A stretch of 64,000 nucleotides of DNA from JAEWSN01 sp942493335 (lineage in GTDB: Bacteria; Bacillota; Clostridia; DSM-8532). Shown here in pieces: positions 8,285 through 15,965 of this stretch. The position numbers and the translations under genes were made by a program. Position 1 is the first letter of the stretch. Every line of letters starts with the position of its first letter. The stretch is from positions 1,488,001 to 1,552,000 of the forward strand of contig OW818693.1 in the NCBI GenBank assembly GCA_942493335.1, read 5' to 3'. Below the pieces are notes generated by a model, which saw only the letters and a list, made by a program, of their open reading frames with translations, searched no databases and was not told the origin of the DNA.

Positions 8285-9058
8285 TTATGTGGCACATGAT
8301 CCTGTTTCCTTCCGATATGCCACCTGCAAGCGGCTTGTGACGGGTCCGACCGGCCATTTTCGATGGTCCCGCAGTTCCCGTATCCCCATGACACCCATCA
8401 GACTGTTTGTAAGGAAGCACTCCTCCGCACGGAGCAAATCGTTCAATGCGTATTGTCCTTCCTGAACAGGAAAGCGCTCAAGCATGAACGACCGGACAAT
8501 CCCGGGTAGAATGCCGCAGTCCGATGAAGGGGTGCACAGGATTCCGTCCAGGACGAAGAACAGATTGGTCGCACTGCCTTCAGCAAGCCAGCCTTCCGTA
8601 TTGAGCAGGAGCGCTTCCTGACAGCCCATCTCCGCCGCGCGTTCCCTTTCCAGCAAGTTTTCCGCATAGGAAGCGGTCTTTATTCCCGCCAGCAGACTGC
8701 AGGCATTTCGTCGTCCCGCTCCCACCACCGCGATGATGCCGTCCCTTTCCATGGCTTCCCCATATGGATTGGCTCGCACGGTATAAACCGTGTTTTCCTG
8801 TGACAAAGTGATCTTCAGGGCACAATCCCTCAGATCCTGCCCAGCGATCCACTCATTGACTTCACCCTCCGAAAGCGACCGGCGGATCCCGATTCGTGAT
8901 GCACCTTCAGCCAACCGTTTGAGGTGTTCTGCCAGAAACAGGGGGCGGTTTGTGACGGATATCGTCTCGAAAACTGCACGACCGAAAAAAAAGCCTTCAT
9001 CCGGGATGAGGCCTGCAGCCCCTTCCTGCCCATTCACCCAGATCCGCGGTTCAGTCAT
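8285..9058 (-). CDS. pabC: Aminodeoxychorismate lyase-like class IV aminotransferase
   Basis: A 257-residue fold-type IV PLP enzyme. It has the FFFGRAVFETISV N-terminal segment, the TASYAENLLERERA region carrying the family glutamate-neighbourhood residues, and EGSATNLFFV. D-amino acid and branched-chain transaminases share this fold. The position directly after pabAB in a folate operon makes 4-amino-4-deoxychorismate lyase (PABA release) the best call. The usual PLP lysine segment is replaced by GIKTASY, whose K should be the Schiff-base lysine. The start at 9058 has only a moderate GGGAAGGG site. Confidence 0.85.
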   Translation of the reverse strand: MTEPRIWVNGQEGAAGLIPDEGFFFGRAVFETISVTNRPLFLAEHLKRLAEGASRIGIRRSLSEGEVNEWIAGQDLRDCALKITLSQENTVYTVRANPYGEAMERDGIIAVVGAGRRNACSLLAGIKTASYAENLLERERAAEMGCQEALLLNTEGWLAEGSATNLFFVLDGILCTPSSDCGILPGIVRSFMLERFPVQEGQYALNDLLRAEECFLTNSLMGVMGIRELRDHRKWPVGPVTSRLQVAYRKETGSCAT

Positions 9059-9179
9059 GGATGCCCTTCCCTGCGCATGGCGCATGAACGTCTGATGATG
9101 GCGATGGGTCCGACACGCCCAACGCCCAATTTCGAGAGGCATGCGCTGGTATGTATGATACGCCGGATCGCAGGATGAC

Positions 9180-9228
9180 GCAAGGCTTTGATATCTGCAG
9201 GCTTTGGCATCCGCAGGCTTTGGCATCC
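9180..9228. repeat. Three 16-17 bp tandem units just after the pabAB stop
   Basis: Two identical 16-bp copies (gcaggctttggcatcc, 9197-9212 and 9213-9228) follow a diverged copy at 9180-9196. They lie in the 174-bp gap between the pabAB stop (9233-9235) and the pabC start, only a few bases beyond the stop on the transcribed strand. Confidence 0.9.
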
Positions 9229-9232
9229 GCAA

Positions 9233-11344
9233 TCAGGGAAACGCATCACCCGGGGTCAGGACGGTCATGAGCGCCAGCGCCTTGTCCAATGTTTCCTGCA
9301 GTTCCTCTTCCGGTCGGGAGTCCCATGTGATCCCGCCCCCGACGCCAAAGGACACTTCATCTCCATGCCTGATGATCGTCCGGATCAGAATGCTGAAATC
9401 CGCATCGCCGTCATAGCTGAAATATCCGAGACAGCCCGTATACGCCCCTCGCGGTTCACCTTCCAGTTCCCGGATGACTTCCATGGCCCTGATCTTGGGC
9501 GTCCCAGTGATGGATCCGCCCGGAAAGCAAGCCCGCATGCAATCCACCGCATCATGTTCCTCTTCCAGTTCACCCCTGACAGTTGCTGCCAGATGAAAGA
9601 CGGTCGGATGCGCTTCAATCCGAAACAAATCAGAAACATTGACCGACCCCGGCTTGCAGACGATGGACAGGTCGTTCCGCTCCAGGTCCGTGACCATCAG
9701 CAGCTCTGCCCTGTCCTTCAAGCTGTTTTCCAATTCCGCCCGATTGGCCTCATCCTGCTCCGGAGTCCTGCCACGCGGGCGGGTTCCCTTGATGGGGCAG
9801 GTTTCCACCCATCCCGCCCGAATCTGTAGAAAACGCTCGGGAGATGCTGAAATCAACTCGAATTCCCCGAACGGAAACCAGGCGGAAAAAGAAGCCGGAT
9901 TGAGACGGCGCAGCGCGTGATGGATGTCAAATCCGCTTTTATCCGATTGTGTCCGAAACTGGCGGGTCATGTTCGCCAAATAGACATCGCCTTTCCGGAT
10001 GTAGTCACGAAGATGGGAAATCGCTTCGCAGTACTCTTCTTCGTTGAAATTGGATCGGAATCGCTCCTGCCAGCCCAAAGGCATCTCAGCAGGGAAACGT
10101 GGCCCCTCTGCGCTGGAAGGGGCATTTCCGATCACGGAAGGAACCGTTTCATTCCCGATTTCCGGGCCACTGGCAACAAGATGGCATACCCCTGTCGCGT
10201 GATCCTTGACGAGAACCTTCCGATGGAACCAAAACCACATGGCTGGCTGTTCCACTGTAGAAGCGAATTCCCGGGGGAACCGCGGCGGGTGACAGGACTC
10301 CGATCGAAAGGGGATGCCGTAAGGTGGCAGTGCCTCATACCCTATCATGCCAATGGCTCCGCCAACAAAGGGAATCCCCGGATGGTGCGAGCGTTTGTTC
10401 TCCCTCAGCATCTTCTGGACGACCTCCAATGCATCGGTTGACAGGCTCGTAACGACCGGGACCTGATCCGTCGGACCCCATGCAAATTGCCGGACCATAT
10501 CCCCCTGTTTCGCAACGGCAAGCCAGGGAGACCAGGCGACGATGGAATAACGGCCCATCTCCGGATGGATGGCGGCACTGTCCAGAAAAACGGTTCCGGG
10601 CAAATGCCTGACCGTCCGGAACAAGGTTTCGGGATCAACGGACTCCTCCAGTTTCATGATGTGGCTGACATGCGTACTATCGGGGATCTTCATGGGATCC
10701 GGCTTGTCATTTGTCTTCTGTTCATTTGTCGGAACAAGCCCGCATTGCCGGACGAAATTCGACAACAGGAGATGACCTTGTTCGGTCAGTTCCGCTTCCG
10801 GGTGAAACTGAACCCCTTCCACCGGATGCGTTCGATGCCGGATGCCCATGACGGTCCCATCACCGGATCGTGCGGACACAATCAGACAATCGGGAAGATC
10901 AGCTTCTGCTACGGCAAGGGAATGGTAACGGGTCGCGGAAAAAGGCGAAGGCACTCCTTCGAACACCCCGAGGCCGTCATGGAAAATGGCTGCATTCTTC
11001 CCATGCACCGGCTCTTTGCAGATCGCGACCTTCCCACCGAACCACTCGGCGATGACTTGATGCCCAAGGCAGATCCCCAGAATCGGGACGTATCCGACGA
11101 ACATATTGATGACTTCTGAACAAATGCCCGCTTCGGAAGGGGATTTCGGCCCGGGTGACAGCAGGATGCCGGCAGGGAAAGGCTCTTTCAGGGCTGCAAG
11201 GTCTTGAAAGTCATTTTGCCGCACAACAACGACAACCCCAAGCTCCCGCAGGTATCGAACCAGCGTCTGCGTGAAGGAGTCGTAATTATCGATGACGAGG
11301 ATGAAGTCCGAACTTTTGGGGGAATGCGCGACATTCCGTTTCAC
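9233..11344 (-). CDS. pabAB: Aminodeoxychorismate synthase, PabA-PabB fusion
   Basis: About 703 residues. The N-terminal 190 or so are a class I glutamine amidotransferase (DNYDSFTQTLV, LSPGPKSP, catalytic Cys in GICLGHQ, VQFHPEA). After a short linker come roughly 450 residues of PabB/TrpE-type chorismate-binding enzyme (SASPERFL, PIKGTRPRG, ELLMVTDLERNDL, FPGGSITGTPK, GVGGGITWDS). The PIKGT lysine favours aminodeoxychorismate synthase over anthranilate synthase, as does the folate operon. I place the start at GTG 11344, which overlaps the folE stop (GTGA) and has AGGGAAG upstream; a longer in-frame start would run deep into folE. Confidence 0.92.
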   Translation of the reverse strand: MKRNVAHSPKSSDFILVIDNYDSFTQTLVRYLRELGVVVVVRQNDFQDLAALKEPFPAGILLSPGPKSPSEAGICSEVINMFVGYVPILGICLGHQVIAEWFGGKVAICKEPVHGKNAAIFHDGLGVFEGVPSPFSATRYHSLAVAEADLPDCLIVSARSGDGTVMGIRHRTHPVEGVQFHPEAELTEQGHLLLSNFVRQCGLVPTNEQKTNDKPDPMKIPDSTHVSHIMKLEESVDPETLFRTVRHLPGTVFLDSAAIHPEMGRYSIVAWSPWLAVAKQGDMVRQFAWGPTDQVPVVTSLSTDALEVVQKMLRENKRSHHPGIPFVGGAIGMIGYEALPPYGIPFRSESCHPPRFPREFASTVEQPAMWFWFHRKVLVKDHATGVCHLVASGPEIGNETVPSVIGNAPSSAEGPRFPAEMPLGWQERFRSNFNEEEYCEAISHLRDYIRKGDVYLANMTRQFRTQSDKSGFDIHHALRRLNPASFSAWFPFGEFELISASPERFLQIRAGWVETCPIKGTRPRGRTPEQDEANRAELENSLKDRAELLMVTDLERNDLSIVCKPGSVNVSDLFRIEAHPTVFHLAATVRGELEEEHDAVDCMRACFPGGSITGTPKIRAMEVIRELEGEPRGAYTGCLGYFSYDGDADFSILIRTIIRHGDEVSFGVGGGITWDSRPEEELQETLDKALALMTVLTPGDAFP

Positions 11345-11907
11345 CGGAAACTTCCCTGAATGAGTGCCAGTGCTTCGGAACGGGTTTTTGCATCCGTCTT
11401 CATGCGGCCGCGAAGGGCGGAGGTCACGGTTTTCGCGCCGGCCTTCTTGATGCCGCGCATCGTCATGCAAAGATGCTCCGCCTCCACCACCACGGCAACG
11501 CCGATCGGATCGGCCGCTTTCATGATGGTGTCTGCGATTTCACTGCACAGTCGCTCCTGCAGTTGAGGCTTACGGGAAACGACATCCACGACACGCGCGA
11601 TCTTGGAAAGCCCCAGAAGCCGGTTGCCGCCGGGGATGTAGACGACATGCGCCACCCCTGTGAAGGGAAGGAGGTGGTGCTCGCACATGGAATGCAACGG
11701 GATGTCCTTCACCAGGACCATCTCCTCGCAGGATTCCTCGTGAAAGATGCGGATCTCGTCCAGCGGATTCTTGTGGAGTCCCGCAAAGATTTCCTCATAC
11801 ATGTCCGCAACGCGTCTCGGGGTGTCCACAAGGCCTTCCCGATCCGGGTTCTCGCCGATCGCCTCAAGTATTTCACGCACAGCGTGCTGAATCCGTTCCT
11901 TGTCCAT
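11341..11907 (-). CDS. folE: GTP cyclohydrolase I
   Basis: A 188-residue FolE making 7,8-dihydroneopterin triphosphate from GTP, the entry step to folate. The zinc and active-site motifs are intact: SMCEHHLLPF (Cys and His ligands), RLLGLSKIAR, and EHLCMTMRG with the second cysteine. The start at 11907 has GAAGGAGAAG. It is the promoter-proximal gene of folE-pabAB-pabC-HD-folP-folBK, and its stop overlaps the pabAB start by four bases. Confidence 0.96.
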   Translation of the reverse strand: MDKERIQHAVREILEAIGENPDREGLVDTPRRVADMYEEIFAGLHKNPLDEIRIFHEESCEEMVLVKDIPLHSMCEHHLLPFTGVAHVVYIPGGNRLLGLSKIARVVDVVSRKPQLQERLCSEIADTIMKAADPIGVAVVVEAEHLCMTMRGIKKAGAKTVTSALRGRMKTDAKTRSEALALIQGSFR

Positions 11908-11977
11908 TTCTTCTCCTTCATGGGGCAGGCAGTTGGCGCCGAAAGGTTGCATGAGCGCACATTGCAGGCTCAAGACT

Positions 11978-12007
11978 ATTATAGTGGGTTCAAGACCTAC
12001 AATACAA
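11978..12007 (-). promoter_or_regulatory. Candidate sigma-A promoter of the folate operon
   Basis: A perfect TATAAT -10 element on the minus strand (11978-11983) lies 18 bp from a weak TTGTAT -35 (12002-12007), about 70 bp upstream of folE. It is back-to-back with the promoter of the plus-strand GGDEF gene; the -35 regions nearly coincide. Confidence 0.6.
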
Positions 12008-12008
12008 C

Positions 12009-12037
12009 GTCTCAGGCTGGATGCAATGTGGTATAAT
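12009..12037 (+). promoter_or_regulatory. Candidate extended -10 promoter of the sensor GGDEF gene
   Basis: TGGTATAAT (TATAAT at 12032-12037) is an extended -10 element. The -35 region at 12009-12014 is poor. It lies about 108 bp before the ATG at 12145 and is divergent from the folE promoter. Confidence 0.6.
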
Positions 12038-12144
12038 CTCAGCAATATCGCACGGAAACATCCCGGAGTCGGGATTCCAGACTCAACCTTCATGTTTGGA
12101 AAAAACAAAGGACGTGATGAAAGTGCAATACGGAGGCGGACCTG

Positions 12145-14124
12145 ATGAATGATCCTCTGGAAAACGGGACTGGCATGAATCTGTCCGATCGTCCTTCGAC
12201 TGCCCTCTCCGACCCACGCTGCGCGCCGATCTGCATCGGGTTTCTTGTCAGCGATACAGAACTTGGATTTTATCAGCGCATGACAGCCATCCTGATGGAG
12301 GAGTGTGAACGCAGGGGGATCCGTATTCTGATCTTTGAAGGCCGTGCCTTGAATCCGCCTGATTTTCACATACGTTGCTACAACTCCATCTACAAAATCA
12401 TCTCAGATCATCGACTGGATGCGCTTCTTGTCACCTCTTCCGGATTGGGCGCCCATGTGGGTGCGGACACCCTGGGCCGTTTCCTGGAGAGTATCCCGAT
12501 ACCGACTGTCGCTGTCGGGACCCCACTCGACAAAATCAGCAGTTTCAGCGGGGATGACACCGCGTCGGTGCAGCAAATGCTGCAGCACCTGGTTGTTCAT
12601 GGATGCAGGCGGATTGCCTGGGTCTCCGGTCCGACAACCGATGCGCATTCATCTGAACGTCTTTCCGCTTATCGCAAGCTGATCGTCGGGATCAACCCAG
12701 CCTTTCGCGAACATGAGGATATCCTCCATGGGGACTTTTCGGTCCGCAGCGGTTATGAAACCATGGCCGGGCTGCATCCCAGAATCGGCGAATCCCTGGA
12801 CGCCATCTGTTTTGCGAATGACGAGATGGCGATAGGAGCCATCGAATACTGTAATTCGCATGGCATCCAAATCCCCGAGGATATTACGATTGCCGGGATT
12901 GATGACATTGAAATGTCGGGAATCGTCACCCCCGGGCTCACGACGGTTTCACAGAACGTACGGGGAATGCTCTCCGCTGCGCTGGACCACTTGATCTCGC
13001 GGATTGAAGGAAATCAGGAAATCATCAAGACCGTCTTTTCTCCGTCGCTGCACATTCGCAGCTCCTGCGGCTGCGAAAACCGCGATCAGCCTCCGAAAAA
13101 TGCCTTTTTGAGCACCGTTGTGAGCAGAGGACCAAAAATAGGCGAGTCCATCCAGACCTTCGATTCAGAAGAGCTGTTTGAGAACCTTGAGACCGTTCTG
13201 AAAGACAAGGAAATCAGTTTTTGCTTTGTCATGACCTATGTCGACCTTCCTGCCGGAATGTCCTGCCACAATTTCGAACCCCCCGCTTTTTCGAGAATGC
13301 TCCACGGCTATATGAACGGAAACCGTCTGTTCCATGAAGCCGCTTTTCAGACTGCACAGCTGCTGCCGGACGAAATGTGGGCTTTGACCCGGAATCGAAA
13401 CCTGATCCTCAAATCCCTGTTCTTCCAGAACGAAGTATTCGGCTATGTCATCGCTTCGGCGGAAGAACGTGACAGACCCTTGATCAACGATCTCCGGCTG
13501 ATGGTGAGTGTGACCCTCAAAGGCGAAAAGCTCATCCGCGAACGGGAACAAGCACAAAAGCGCGTCGAATGGGCGCTGGACGCCATGCGGACTGTCAACT
13601 CGCGACTTTCGGACATCTCCCTGCGGGATGAATTGACAGGGCTTTACAACCGAAGAGGGTTCATGCAGGAAGCGACGCGTCATCTGCATGGAAATCCTTC
13701 GGATTACTTGATTGTTTTCATGGATATGAATGGTCTCAAGCCTATCAATGATACGTTTGGCCATGATGATGGAGATGCCGCTTTGCGCTCCATCGGAGAC
13801 ATCCTGCGTCACAGTTTCCGTGAACGGGATATTCTCGCCCGTGTCGGCGGAGATGAGTTCGCGGCGCTCGTAAAGGATGTGGGCGCTGAAAGAGTGGATG
13901 CGCTGGAGGCCCGATTTGAGGAGCAGAGTGAGAAGGCGAGCCAGTTGATCGCCAAGTCCTGGAAGCATCAGGGGCAAGCCTATCGGATTTCGTTTGCCCG
14001 AGGGTATGTTTTGGGCAATGCAGCTTCCGATTTGGAAGAGCTGATGCGTGTGGCGGATGAACGGATGTATGTGCACAAGACGGAGCAAAAGATCACATCC
14101 GGGGTGAAGGCGCGACTGGCGTGA
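12145..14124 (+). CDS. Sugar-binding-domain diguanylate cyclase (LacI-type sensor + GGDEF)
   Basis: A 659-residue soluble protein. Residues about 28-305 resemble the periplasmic-binding-like effector domain of LacI-family regulators (ICIGFLVSDTELGFY; ICFANDEMAIGAIEY; ITIAGIDDIEMSG) but without the DNA-binding helix-turn-helix. A middle region of about 170 residues has no recognised motif. A short coiled segment precedes a C-terminal GGDEF domain (DELTGLYNRRGF; intact GGDEF at 568-572). No signal peptide is visible, so it should sense a cytoplasmic ligand and make c-di-GMP. The ATG at 12145 has GGAGG at good spacing. Confidence 0.9.
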   Translation: MNDPLENGTGMNLSDRPSTALSDPRCAPICIGFLVSDTELGFYQRMTAILMEECERRGIRILIFEGRALNPPDFHIRCYNSIYKIISDHRLDALLVTSSGLGAHVGADTLGRFLESIPIPTVAVGTPLDKISSFSGDDTASVQQMLQHLVVHGCRRIAWVSGPTTDAHSSERLSAYRKLIVGINPAFREHEDILHGDFSVRSGYETMAGLHPRIGESLDAICFANDEMAIGAIEYCNSHGIQIPEDITIAGIDDIEMSGIVTPGLTTVSQNVRGMLSAALDHLISRIEGNQEIIKTVFSPSLHIRSSCGCENRDQPPKNAFLSTVVSRGPKIGESIQTFDSEELFENLETVLKDKEISFCFVMTYVDLPAGMSCHNFEPPAFSRMLHGYMNGNRLFHEAAFQTAQLLPDEMWALTRNRNLILKSLFFQNEVFGYVIASAEERDRPLINDLRLMVSVTLKGEKLIREREQAQKRVEWALDAMRTVNSRLSDISLRDELTGLYNRRGFMQEATRHLHGNPSDYLIVFMDMNGLKPINDTFGHDDGDAALRSIGDILRHSFRERDILARVGGDEFAALVKDVGAERVDALEARFEEQSEKASQLIAKSWKHQGQAYRISFARGYVLGNAASDLEELMRVADERMYVHKTEQKITSGVKARLA

Positions 14125-14164
14125 TGACGAGACTGGTGTAATGATGAGACAGGCGTAATGACGA
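14114..14164. repeat. Three 17-bp tandem units across the end of the GGDEF gene
   Basis: Units at 14114-14130, 14131-14147 and 14148-14164 follow the pattern gac(t/a)ggYgtRatgaYga. The stop codon of the GGDEF gene (14122-14124) lies in the first unit. Confidence 0.88.
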
Positions 14165-14191
14165 ACTTTCCGTGAAGACGAGACTGAGATT

Positions 14192-14263
14192 GTTCACTTG
14201 CCTTTTCCATCGTTCGTTCACTTGCCTTTTCCTTCGTTCGTTCATTTGCCTTTTCCTTCGTTT
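14192..14263. repeat. Three 24-bp tandem units across the end of a YvyF-like gene
   Basis: Units at 14192-14215, 14216-14239 and 14240-14263 share gttcayttgccttttccwtc and differ at one to three bases. Read on the minus strand, the unit at 14240-14263 contains the end of the YvyF-like gene and its TGA (14242-14244); the other two are downstream copies. Confidence 0.92.
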
Positions 14264-14670
14264 GTCCTTGAACGGAAGGAGGATTTGGCTTTCGTGGCAT
14301 CCTGATTCATGCTTGATGTCCGTTTGGCTGCGGAAGCCGAATCCGCCTTGGTCCGATTCTCCTCTTCCCGTCCGCATGACTCGCAATAACGGCCGGTCTT
14401 GATGTTCACGCCGCATTTGTCGCAACGGAGGCCGGAATAGCCGTCGCCAACCACTTCAAGCCGGTCTTCCCGCAAAAACTGTCTGATTTGGCGCATGGAA
14501 ACACCAAGGACCGAAACCAGCTCGGATGCGGAAGCGCCCTGATGCTCGTAAAGATATTCCTTGATGCGTCGAAATGTCGCATCTCCGGATGCAGCACATG
14601 CGGGACATTGTTCCTCGTTGCGGACCTGATTGAAAGGCATGTTGCAGTTGGTGCAGATCTTCGTGGCCAT
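14242..14670 (-). CDS. YvyF-type flagellar regulator, paralogue 2
   Basis: A 142-residue protein. An N-terminal zinc ribbon (CTNC...CPAC) is followed by a helix-turn-helix-like region (SELVSVLGVSMRQIRQFLREDRLEVV) and a second zinc ribbon (CDKCG...CESCG). The C-terminal tail is Lys/Ser/Arg-rich. It has the same layout as the gene at 43856-44278 and as the TIGR03826/YvyF family found in flagellar operons. It lies 11 bp after the FliT-like gene. Its tail runs into 24-bp repeats, so the C-terminus is likely unstable in evolution. The start at 14670 has GAGAGGG. Confidence 0.8.
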   Translation of the reverse strand: MATKICTNCNMPFNQVRNEEQCPACAASGDATFRRIKEYLYEHQGASASELVSVLGVSMRQIRQFLREDRLEVVGDGYSGLRCDKCGVNIKTGRYCESCGREEENRTKADSASAAKRTSSMNQDATKAKSSFRSRTNEGKGK

Positions 14671-14681
14671 GCTTGCCCTCT

Positions 14682-15164
14682 CTACTTCTTCTTGTCGAAA
14701 TACACGGAGGGGGACGGCATCGAGCTGCCAGGTTGATAGGCCCGGTTCATGATCTTGGATTGCGTCACCTGTTTGATCTGGTTTCCCGTCACATTCATGA
14801 TGTCCTTCATCCGGATCTCAGTCTTTTGGTGCCTGTCAGACAAATCATCCAGCATGACTGTGATCCTGCCGACGATTTCCTTCAATTCCGCCCTTCCGGG
14901 CAGGTTGAATTGTGACAGTTCCTCCAATGAACGTATTCCGAGCGTTGTCTTCAGGCGTTCCGTATATACATGGAACTGTTCGTCCAGTTTATCGACTTCG
15001 TCCATGAGGATTTGCCGTTTTGCAATGATTGCTTCCTGTGTATCCAGTTCGCTCTCCGTCAGTGATTCTTCCTGTTGCAGATAAAGCTGCAGCATGTCCA
15101 CCAGGAGCTTGTATTTTTTATTGGAAACTTCGATCAATCGTACCAGATAGTTTTGTGTCTCCAT
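14682..15164 (-). CDS. Putative flagellar export chaperone (FliT/FlgN-like)
   Basis: A 160-residue, almost entirely helical protein with heptad-like stretches (LLVDMLQLYLQQEESLTESEL; RQILMDEVDKLDEQF). It has no catalytic motif. Size, helical pattern and place next to fliS and fliD suggest a FliT- or FlgN-like substrate chaperone, most simply for FliD. The start at 15164 has GTGGAGG. Family assignment rests on composition and context, not on a clear signature. Confidence 0.6.
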   Translation of the reverse strand: METQNYLVRLIEVSNKKYKLLVDMLQLYLQQEESLTESELDTQEAIIAKRQILMDEVDKLDEQFHVYTERLKTTLGIRSLEELSQFNLPGRAELKEIVGRITVMLDDLSDRHQKTEIRMKDIMNVTGNQIKQVTQSKIMNRAYQPGSSMPSPSVYFDKKK

Positions 15165-15328
15165 TTGTGCCTCCACTAGTGATGGGACCGACCCCGTCAT
15201 GACGGCATCTTTACAATCGCTCTTCACGATATTCTCCGCGATCATCTGGATTTATTCTAACTCATCTCGAACCGGATGGATACCAATCGTAGATCGACAG
15301 CCTCAAAATGCTGAAACATGAGTTTGGA

Positions 15329-15354
15329 AAAGGCGGAGCCTCTGCTCCGCCTTC
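15329..15354 (-). terminator. Rho-independent terminator after fliS
   Basis: A perfect 10-bp stem (AAGGCGGAGC/GCTCCGCCTT) with a four-base loop is followed on the minus strand by TTTT. It lies between fliS and the FliT-like gene and probably ends the fliD-fliS transcript. The FliT-like gene may then need its own promoter or read-through. Confidence 0.8.
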
Positions 15355-15411
15355 GTTATGGATGATTGGAGAATAATTAGGGGCCCTTCTCATCTGGCAA
15401 ATCAACACTGC

Positions 15412-15475
15412 CTGCTCATTGGCTTGAAGGGATCGTCTGCTCACTGGGCAGTGGCCACGGGCTGCTCATTGCTCT
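15412..15475. repeat. 25-bp periodic repeat at the fliS end
   Basis: The 10-mer ctgctcaYtg starts at 15412, 15437 and 15462, exactly 25 bp apart, with weak similarity in between. The middle copy contains the fliS stop codon (15441-15443). It looks like a decayed tandem duplication of the gene end. Confidence 0.65.
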
Positions 15476-15860
15476 GCGGTTTCTTCGCCAGCTTCATGGC
15501 TTGTTCCCAAGTGTCACGCAAATCTTTGGCAAAACCAAGCACTTCTTCGAGGACGGCATCACTTTTTTGCACATTGGCATCCACCAGTCGCCGATACAAA
15601 TAATCATAAATCAGTTCCATGGATGCTGCGACTTCATAGGACCGATCCAGTGTATTCATGAATTCCATCACGATGTTCTGGGATTTGACAATGTTCATGT
15701 GCGCTTCTTCCATGCGGTTTCCACGAACGGCATCCTGCGCGCGCATGATGAACTTGACCAGACCGTTGTACAGCATGAAAGTCAATTCTTCCGGCTTGGC
15801 ATGTGCAATGTTGTTTTCCTTATACTGGTTGTAGGATGTCTGTGCGTTATATGCGATCAT
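15441..15860 (-). CDS. fliS: Flagellin export chaperone FliS
   Basis: A 139-residue FliS. The N-terminus MIAYNAQTSYNQYKENNI and the segments ELTFMLYNGLVKFI and SMELIYDYLYRRLVDAN are characteristic. It binds the C-terminal disordered region of flagellin and prevents premature polymerisation. The start at 15860 follows a G-rich site. The last residues (SNEQPVATAQ) lie in a short repeat. It sits downstream of fliD, the usual order. Confidence 0.93.
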   Translation of the reverse strand: MIAYNAQTSYNQYKENNIAHAKPEELTFMLYNGLVKFIMRAQDAVRGNRMEEAHMNIVKSQNIVMEFMNTLDRSYEVAASMELIYDYLYRRLVDANVQKSDAVLEEVLGFAKDLRDTWEQAMKLAKKPQSNEQPVATAQ

Positions 15861-15965
15861 AATTCCCCCCGGTTGGTCCTTGAAGTGCATCGTGACACCA
15901 ACAGCGTAAGCGCGAGTCCCGTTTATACCAATGCACGGGGACTACCCTTATTGCCAATCATGGAA

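Noticed and set aside
14192..14263. CRISPR array
   Set aside because: The three 24-bp units are directly adjacent with no spacers, so this is a tandem repeat. No cas genes or spaced repeats were seen anywhere in the window.
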